Positions 8,181 through 12,422 of a stretch of DNA of 12,422 nt are shown piece after piece; the stretch's first letter is position 1, and each line of letters starts with the position of its first letter. Below the pieces are notes generated by a model that worked only from the letters and a program-made list of their open reading frames with translations, was not told where the DNA came from and did not search any database. The DNA lies in contig JAEZLC010000024.1 in NCBI GenBank assembly GCA_023435965.1, positions 1 to 12,422 of the forward strand, read 5' to 3'. The translations under genes and the position numbers were made by a program. The DNA comes from Cyanobacteria bacterium OH_CDB_58. GTDB lineage: Bacteria > Cyanobacteriota > Vampirovibrionia > Gastranaerophilales > Gastranaerophilaceae.

Positions 8181-9674
8181 ATGAAAATATATGCAACGCC
8201 TAAAATACAATCAATACAGGTTTATCCTGCTAAAACCAGAAATAACAATAGTATTTCAATGGAAAAACCGTCTTTTAACGGAACTCCCTCGGCTCTTTGC
8301 CTAACTTCAGATTATTTGAAAAATTATAATTTCTTGAAAGACGGTTCTTACTTGGATGTGCATGATGATTTTTTTGCGAAGAAAAATATAAAGATAAGAC
8401 AAAATAATTTAAGTTTTTTAGATAATTTAACAGAAAGCGAAAAAAAACAATTTATTGAAGAATATAAGAAACTCACGGGGTTTCCGGATTTAAAAGAAGT
8501 TTCAAAAAGAATCGAAAATGAATTTGTGCAAGCTTCTTTAAAAAGTTCAAGTGAACTTAATTATTCATTAGGTTCGGACGCATATGATGTACTGGAACTA
8601 GGGTATGATAAGACGTGCTCTGTAGGACAAAATTCAGCTTTGCCGGGAAGTGATTTGGATAGAGCTTATGTCATTCTGAGAGGGACTGGTAATAGGGCAA
8701 AAGATTCAGACATTGTTGCAAAATACAGTGCAAAATTATGGGAGAATACTGACCAAAGATTGTTAAGCTACAATCATTATGATTCGTTCCCGATTATACT
8801 CACTCAAAATCAAGTTAAAGAAGGTTTTGAATTATACAATTCTCTTTCAAAAAAGCTTTCTTTAGATAAAAAAGATTTGTCATACAAGTTAAACAAATAT
8901 GATGATGATTTTCAGTCAAGTGGAGAATACTTGACAAAACTGTCTAAAAATATGGCATTGAAAGATAGGCAGAATGTATTAAACTTTGGTTTTTTTACAG
9001 AAGCCTACAGAGATGGAAAAACACTTTATCAAATAATCTCTCCGTCGTACGACAAATTTAGAAAAGAGCTGGAAGAAAACGATTTTTATAATTATGCAAA
9101 TATAACCCAAACGCACGCAATCAAAAATTCAGGAAATGATTTGTCTAAAAAATATAAAACTAAAAGAGAAGAGAGGAAGAAATTAGCAGAAGATTTTGAT
9201 AATAAGTCGATACAGGAACAATTTGAGTTTATAAAATCGGCAATTTACGCATCTTGTGAGTTGGATTCTAACAACGAAAGCTATTTCAAGAATAGTGTTG
9301 ATATTCAGTCCAAGATAAGCCCCCTGTTATCAGAGATAGTATATTCTAATAAGGATTTTTGCTATCCACCAAAAATTAAAGAAGTTTTAGATGGATACCA
9401 AATAACATTTGATAGAAATAATAGTTTGAAAGCAAATTTGTATTTAGGAAATATGGGCAAAGATGAATCTATCTTGTGGATAGATACCACCAATCCCAAA
9501 ATTCCTGATATTGTTTTATCTAATTTGGATTTCATCAAACGAATCGGTAAGTTTAACAATGTCACAAAAATACAATTTATAGCTGACAACAGTGCAAAAT
9601 TCGATAATTTTAGAAGACTTGGCTATTCCAACCCTGAAAACAAAGATATTTTTGAATGGGATTCAAAAAGATAG
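8181..9674 (+). CDS. Tagged protein with nucleotidyltransferase-like motif
   Basis: The 497-residue product starts 12 bases after the hydrolase gene, with only a weak purine-rich site (AAGAAAG) before the ATG, so translation may depend on its neighbour. After a basic N-terminus comes P-S-F-N-G (30-34). Residues 147-167 read as C-S-V-G then S-A-L-P-G-S-D-L-D-R-A-Y-V-I-L, resembling the G...D-x-D active site of the polymerase-beta-type nucleotidyltransferase fold (D158, D160). A helix and a strand (F-P-I-I-L, 203-207) follow as expected. However, I see no clear third acidic residue on that strand, and the Gly-to-Asp spacing is short, so activity is uncertain. The middle (210-380) is Lys/Glu-rich and helical. 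The C-terminus (about 403-494) ends in a strand-helix-strand pattern with F-R-R-L-G-Y (477-482) that faintly recalls a GNAT acetyltransferase. No signal peptide or membrane helix is present. Probably the last gene of the operon. Confidence 0.85.
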   Translation: MKIYATPKIQSIQVYPAKTRNNNSISMEKPSFNGTPSALCLTSDYLKNYNFLKDGSYLDVHDDFFAKKNIKIRQNNLSFLDNLTESEKKQFIEEYKKLTGFPDLKEVSKRIENEFVQASLKSSSELNYSLGSDAYDVLELGYDKTCSVGQNSALPGSDLDRAYVILRGTGNRAKDSDIVAKYSAKLWENTDQRLLSYNHYDSFPIILTQNQVKEGFELYNSLSKKLSLDKKDLSYKLNKYDDDFQSSGEYLTKLSKNMALKDRQNVLNFGFFTEAYRDGKTLYQIISPSYDKFRKELEENDFYNYANITQTHAIKNSGNDLSKKYKTKREERKKLAEDFDNKSIQEQFEFIKSAIYASCELDSNNESYFKNSVDIQSKISPLLSEIVYSNKDFCYPPKIKEVLDGYQITFDRNNSLKANLYLGNMGKDESILWIDTTNPKIPDIVLSNLDFIKRIGKFNNVTKIQFIADNSAKFDNFRRLGYSNPENKDIFEWDSKR

Positions 9675-9834
9675 AATATATGTTGGAGTTCTCTCTTTTA
9701 TAGCATTAAAATTGGTAAGGACTAGTTGTACTGAGAAAGAATTTAGTTAGGCAGTTTTAGTTATATGATAATCCCTGAGAAGGTTGTGAAGTAATCGGGA
9801 CTTGGATTGAATAAGGTTTTTATAAAAAAATAGA

Positions 9835-9863
9835 GGCAAGTTGAATAATATACTTGTCATTTT
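9835..9863 (+). terminator. Weak candidate intrinsic terminator
   Basis: GGCAAGT (9835-9841) can pair with ACTTGTC (9852-9858) in a 7-bp stem with one G-U pair and a 10-base loop, followed by ATTTT. The stem is poor in G+C and the T tract short, so function is doubtful. It is the best hairpin after the operon. Confidence 0.3.
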
Positions 9864-9918
9864 GTATAAACAAATTCTTAAAATCAGCAATTTGCAGTAC
9901 AAAAACCTAACAAAAATT

Positions 9919-9927
9919 TGCTAGAAT
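9919..9927 (+). promoter_or_regulatory. Candidate extended -10 promoter of the Kelch-like gene
   Basis: TGCTAGAAT fits an extended -10 (TGn plus TAGAAT, five of six matches) 39 bases before the ATG at 9967. The nearest -35-like sequence, TTGCAG at 9892-9897, is 24 bases away, too far. A promoter relying on the extended -10 is plausible. Confidence 0.35.
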
Positions 9928-9966
9928 GGATAAAATTATGAATATAAATTTAATAAAAAAGAGAAA

Positions 9967-11256
9967 ATGAAAAATAAAAATAAAAATAAAAATAAAAATA
10001 TAATAATTTATTTAACTTTTTTGTTTATTGGTACTATCTGTGTTCTTTATTTTTTATCTTGTAACTACACACAAGTGACTGGAATATTAAATAAAAAAAA
10101 TGATTTAGAAAGAGATGTAGAAGTAACAAGCAAGAACTATAAATTTTCATTTACAGATATGAATAAAACAATATTGCCACAAATACTTGCATTATCGCCG
10201 ATGCCCAGATACCAAAAAGACAAATATAATTGGAAAAATAGTATTTTTTTAATTACGAAGGATGAAAATAAAAATTCAATTACTCCTTATATACTTAATG
10301 TATTTACAGGCGAAAAAGTGACTTATCCAGCAGAATATTTTAAAAAAGAAACTATTCAAATATTTTTTAAAACTATTCCTAATAAGATTACAATATTTTA
10401 TTTAGCTCCACAACCATACGCAAAAATATATGATACAGATAACCTAACTGTACAATCTAAAAAACTTGATATAGAAAATTATATCTCTAATAAAAGTTCT
10501 ATTTATGTTTCTTATTCAACCTGGAGGAATAAGAAAGAGCCTGGGAACTTAGATTTAGCAATGATTACTTCTAACAAAGAACTTTCTATTCTAAATTTTA
10601 TAGATCGAAAATCTTTACAAGTAAAAAAATACCAATTAAAAACTAATATCTTTGGAAGTGCAGTCTGTAAGAAATTTAATGCAGATAAAAATATATACTT
10701 TATGTTTGGAGGATTTGATAACAGGACTCAAAAGCCACTTAAAGATATAAATGTAATTGATATAAAAAATGGTAAAGTTTCAAAAATATCTAATCTAACA
10801 ACTCCCATAATAAATCCAACAGTCTTTTACACTGAAGATTATGTAGATTATCCAGATCCAATGAATAAAAGACTAGTGAAATGGATACTAATGGGCAAAA
10901 CTCCCGAAGGTAAAATTGTAATAAATTCATTTGATGAAATAACAACTAAAAGTACCGAAATTAATCTTCCTGTAGAAATCAAAAATTCTACTAATTATTG
11001 GGGTATGGAAGGATGGTTTTTTCCTTATTTATTTTTTCAAACAGACAATAAAATATATATAGCCGTTCCAAATTGGAATGAAAAGAAAATAAATATAATT
11101 GCAAGAATTAAAGTTAATGATAAAAACGTTACAATAGTTCCTATAAGTACCAATAAAATGAATAATAAGTTTGCTGATACATCAAGTTTTTTAATAATAG
11201 ATGATAATAAAATAAAATTGTTATTAATTGGAAATGTCCTGACCCCATATTATTAA
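9967..11256 (+). CDS. Membrane-anchored or lipoprotein beta-rich protein (Kelch/beta-propeller-like)
   Basis: The 429-residue product begins with a repetitive (Lys-Asn)x5 lead. A hydrophobic segment at about 12-31 is followed by F-L-S-C (C32), which is either a signal anchor or a slightly atypical lipobox. The rest is Ile/Lys/Asn/Thr-rich and predicted mostly as beta strands. One clear Kelch-like blade is seen near 243-275 (YFMFGGF, then D-I-N-V-I-D-I, then K-V-S-K-I), so an extracytoplasmic beta-propeller is likely. It lacks the F-x-G tag of its neighbours, and its gene is noticeably more AT-rich with many ATA codons, suggesting separate origin. The ribosome site is weak (AAGAGA, 9959-9964). 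The last five full codons and the stop lie in or next to the left arm of the inverted repeat at 11234, so the native C-terminus may have been cut by that element. No enzyme motif is seen; function is unknown. Confidence 0.75.
   Translation: MKNKNKNKNKNIIIYLTFLFIGTICVLYFLSCNYTQVTGILNKKNDLERDVEVTSKNYKFSFTDMNKTILPQILALSPMPRYQKDKYNWKNSIFLITKDENKNSITPYILNVFTGEKVTYPAEYFKKETIQIFFKTIPNKITIFYLAPQPYAKIYDTDNLTVQSKKLDIENYISNKSSIYVSYSTWRNKKEPGNLDLAMITSNKELSILNFIDRKSLQVKKYQLKTNIFGSAVCKKFNADKNIYFMFGGFDNRTQKPLKDINVIDIKNGKVSKISNLTTPIINPTVFYTEDYVDYPDPMNKRLVKWILMGKTPEGKIVINSFDEITTKSTEINLPVEIKNSTNYWGMEGWFFPYLFFQTDNKIYIAVPNWNEKKINIIARIKVNDKNVTIVPISTNKMNNKFADTSSFLIIDDNKIKLLLIGNVLTPYY
9970..9999 (+). repeat. Five tandem AAAAAT hexamers at the gene start
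   Basis: Five perfect AAAAAT units directly follow the ATG at 9967 and encode Lys-Asn five times. Slippage would change the number of Lys-Asn pairs before the membrane segment but keep the frame. Confidence 0.9.
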
Positions 11257-11329
11257 TCCTTTCTTCTCTGTCAATATTTTATCAAAAGACTAACTCTATT
11301 TCTGGACCAATTATATGGGGTCAGGACAT
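11234..11329. mobile_element. REPIN/MITE-like inverted repeat, 96 bp
   Basis: ATGTCCTGACCCCATAT (11234-11250) is repeated in perfect inverted form as ATATGGGGTCAGGACAT (11313-11329), a 17-bp match around a 62-base AT-rich centre. The GGGGTCAGG core recalls REP sequences mobilised by RAYT-type Y1 transposases, here as a head-to-head pair (REPIN). That link is from memory. No transposase is in the window and no target duplication is obvious. The left arm includes codons of the Kelch-like gene, whose stop lies just inside the element. It could also act as a bidirectional stem-loop between genes. Confidence 0.6.
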
Positions 11330-11391
11330 CTGTATGAATCAAAAAGATCGCTTACGTTTCCATTTACTGATTCTTCAACAAAATTTGCCAT
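11311..11391 (-). pseudogene. Possible remnant of a disrupted gene (26 codons)
   Basis: On the reverse strand an ATG at 11391 opens a frame reading M-A-N-F-V-E-E-S-V-N-G-N-V-S-D-L-F-D-S-Y-R and then stops inside the right arm of the inverted repeat. The residue mix (acidic, polar, well-spread) looks like real protein, and the plus-strand frames look like shadows. It lies between the repeat and the GC-rich hairpin, so it may be a scrap of a gene broken by both. There is no ribosome site. It may equally be chance. Confidence 0.25.
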
Positions 11392-11396
11392 ACTTA

Positions 11397-11430
11397 TGTC
11401 AAGCCCCCAGTCAAAACTGGGGGCTTGACA
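11397..11430. repeat. Perfect 15-bp GC-rich hairpin
   Basis: TGTCAAGCCCCCAGT (11397-11411) pairs perfectly with ACTGGGGGCTTGACA (11416-11430) across a 4-base loop. There is no T tract on the plus side, so it is not a simple intrinsic terminator. It resembles palindromic ends of IS200/IS605-family elements, but no tnpA or tnpB accompanies it. Confidence 0.85.
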
Positions 11431-11482
11431 ATTCCCTACTCAAGTAACAGGGAAGTTAAAAGTTTTGAGTAGAACCGTCAAG
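11397..11482. ncRNA. Candidate structured RNA: hairpin plus H-type pseudoknot
   Basis: Beside the 15-bp hairpin, TTCCCT (11432-11437) pairs with AGGGAA (11449-11454). The loop it closes holds ACTCAA (11438-11443), which pairs with TTGAGT (11465-11470), making an H-type pseudoknot. CTTGAC (11424-11429) can also pair with GTCAAG (11477-11482), enclosing the pseudoknot at the expense of the hairpin, so two exclusive folds exist. The complementarity works on either strand. Read leftward, the order pseudoknot then terminal GC hairpin recalls TnpB/IscB-associated omega RNAs. Read rightward, it would be a leader element for the ATPase gene. Neither is proven. Confidence 0.4.
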
Positions 11483-11491
11483 TAGTATAAA
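11465..11491 (+). promoter_or_regulatory. Candidate promoter for the AAA+ ATPase gene
   Basis: TTGAGT (11465-11470) and TATAAA (11486-11491) are spaced 15 bases, slightly short. The -35-like box overlaps the 3' strand of the pseudoknot. Transcription from here would give a leader of roughly 90 bases before the ATG at 11588. Confidence 0.3.
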
Positions 11492-11570
11492 TTTGTTAAA
11501 AATTGTAAAAAACACGATGGTTGTTGTCTTATTTCGGCAAAATTTGATTTTAGGAGCTTTAGTTTTATAA

Positions 11571-11576
11571 AAGGAA
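11571..11576 (+). promoter_or_regulatory. Ribosome binding site of the ATPase gene
   Basis: AAGGAA lies 11 bases before the ATG at 11588, a little long. A stronger AGGAG at 11552-11556 has no start codon at proper distance. Confidence 0.45.
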
Positions 11577-11587
11577 TAAAACATAGA

Positions 11588-12422
11588 ATGCGCATAACAA
11601 ATTCAATCATTAATACACCAAAAGTAAATTATAAAAGTAACAAAGCAAATATCTCTTTTTGTGCAGTAGGAGGAAAGGGAATAAAAAAGGACGAAAAAGA
11701 TGCAAATTACCTCAGCAGTGCATATAAATTAGCATCAGAAACTTACAACAAAATTAATCTGCAAATTCATTCACGTGATTTCTTAAATAACATTGATGAA
11801 TCGGCAACTGACATTGGAAAAGAATATGATAGAGCAAGAGAAAATGCAAATACACATCTTTTCTTTCCCGGAAAAGTTATAAGAAAATTAAATCAGCAAG
11901 AAATCGAAGCACTAGAAAAACAACACAGGGAACAAATTGAAGCCTTAGATAACGAAACACTAGAAGCAAACAAAACATTAGAAGAGGCTCTGCAATTGCC
12001 AGAGAAACTCGCTAAATTGGATCCATCCTCATCAATAAAGAAGAGAAATCTAGCTATGGGCTATGAAGAAGTAGATAAATACCTGGACTTCGAGCTAAAA
12101 GGGTTTGAAAGAATAGCCGGATACGACAGATGCAAAAAACTTCTAAAAATCAACATCCTAGATGAAATCGACAAAGAAAAAAGGGGAATTGATGCCGATA
12201 TCCCTGGGGCAATTTTACTGTTTGGGCCATCAGGTAACGGGAAATCAACATTTGCAAAAGCATTTATTGAGGAGTCAGGATGTATAAAGATAAAAATAAT
12301 ACCCCAAAAAATACCCGGAAAATCAAAAATAGAAAAAAGTGAAAATTTCATTTCATTATTAAATGGTATAGGTAAAAAGGCTCAAGAATCATTTAATGAA
12401 AATAACCAAAGAACCATAATAT
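11588..12422 (+). CDS. AAA+ ATPase, N-terminal part (runs off right edge)
   Basis: The frame is open from ATG 11588 to the end of the window, giving 278 residues. The lead is basic and Asn-rich and contains I-S-F-C-A-V-G-G (22-29), a looser form of the tag on nearby proteins. Residues about 101-140 are Glu/Lys/Leu-rich and likely coiled coil. Residues 173-194 (F-E-R-I-A-G-Y-D...K-K-L-L-K) match the segment before the nucleotide site in AAA+ proteins. Walker A is G-P-S-G-N-G-K-S-T (213-221). The sequence stops at N-Q-R-T-I-I, just where the Walker B strand and D-E would follow. Such proteins use ATP to remodel partners; the coiled coil suggests assembly or substrate binding. The gene lies downstream of the structured island and may have its own promoter. 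ATPase call is firm; role is unknown. Confidence 0.85.
   Translation, partial: MRITNSIINTPKVNYKSNKANISFCAVGGKGIKKDEKDANYLSSAYKLASETYNKINLQIHSRDFLNNIDESATDIGKEYDRARENANTHLFFPGKVIRKLNQQEIEALEKQHREQIEALDNETLEANKTLEEALQLPEKLAKLDPSSSIKKRNLAMGYEEVDKYLDFELKGFERIAGYDRCKKLLKINILDEIDKEKRGIDADIPGAILLFGPSGNGKSTFAKAFIEESGCIKIKIIPQKIPGKSKIEKSENFISLLNGIGKKAQESFNENNQRTII

Larger units (their letters stand above)
9675..9966. other. Non-coding gap between the operon and the Kelch-like gene
   Basis: I find no convincing gene, tRNA or known riboswitch in this stretch. It contains one weak hairpin (9835-9858) that could end the operon and an extended -10 candidate (9919-9927) for the next gene. A 10-codon open frame (9938-9970) starts with ATG and stops in an ATGA overlap with the start at 9967. 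It could be a leader peptide or chance. Confidence 0.5.

Noticed and set aside
9770..9810. CTGAGA motif suggesting a TPP riboswitch
   Set aside because: The rest of the thi-box core and its pairing are absent and the downstream gene has no thiamin link.
11425..11430. Perfect TTGACA as a -35 box
   Set aside because: It is part of the palindromic hairpin arm and no -10 box lies 15-19 bases downstream.
11397..11430. Intrinsic terminator for the Kelch-like gene
   Set aside because: The stem is strong, but no T tract follows on the plus strand and it lies about 140 bases past the stop.
12061..12351. A 96-codon minus-strand frame over the ATPase gene
   Set aside because: It is antisense to the Walker A region of a clear AAA+ protein and has shadow-like composition.

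Overview
The window is AT-rich bacterial DNA using the standard bacterial code, with AGGAG-type ribosome sites. It holds long proteins that mostly match no family I recognise. Four of the six proteins share an N-terminal tag: a basic, Asn/Lys-rich and non-hydrophobic lead followed by [P/V]-[T/S/A]-F-x-G (PTFTG, VSFMG, VAFKG, PSFNG). A fifth has a looser version (ISFCAVGG). From memory, such tags and composition recall uncultured gut Melainabacteria/Vampirovibrionia (Gastranaerophilales-like). That placement is an unverified inference, because there is no rRNA or marker gene here.

Layout. Positions 1-4777 (minus) carry the first 1592 residues of a giant protein that runs off the left edge. It has a clear papain-like catalytic set: Q260/C266, H723 and N753 followed by W-G. 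A 215-bp AT-rich divergent intergenic region follows. Then comes a tight plus-strand operon of three genes (4993-9674). The first is a 658-residue unknown protein with a TPR-like tail. The second is an amidohydrolase-2-type metal hydrolase with a C-terminal membrane segment. The third is a 497-residue protein with a nucleotidyltransferase-like Gly-Ser-Asp-Leu-Asp motif. After a 292-bp non-coding stretch, 9967-11256 encodes an untagged membrane-anchored or lipoprotein beta-rich (Kelch-like) protein with a visibly more AT-rich gene.

Positions 11234-11490 form a small non-coding or mobile island. It has a 17-bp perfect inverted repeat (REPIN/MITE-like) that supplies the stop codon of the Kelch-like gene. 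A short coding-looking remnant follows. Next is a 15-bp perfect GC-rich hairpin adjoining a predicted H-type pseudoknot, which suggests an orphan IS200/IS605-type end, an omega-RNA-like RNA or another structured RNA. The window ends with the first 278 residues of a AAA+ ATPase with Walker A, cut just where Walker B should begin.

How they may work together (inference). The divergent giant protease, the three-gene operon and the ATPase look like members of one tagged protein class: a papain-like protease, a metal hydrolase held at a membrane, a possible nucleotidyltransferase and an ATPase. The tag could be a sorting, secretion or processing signal. The two most interesting items are this tag and the pseudoknot/hairpin island.
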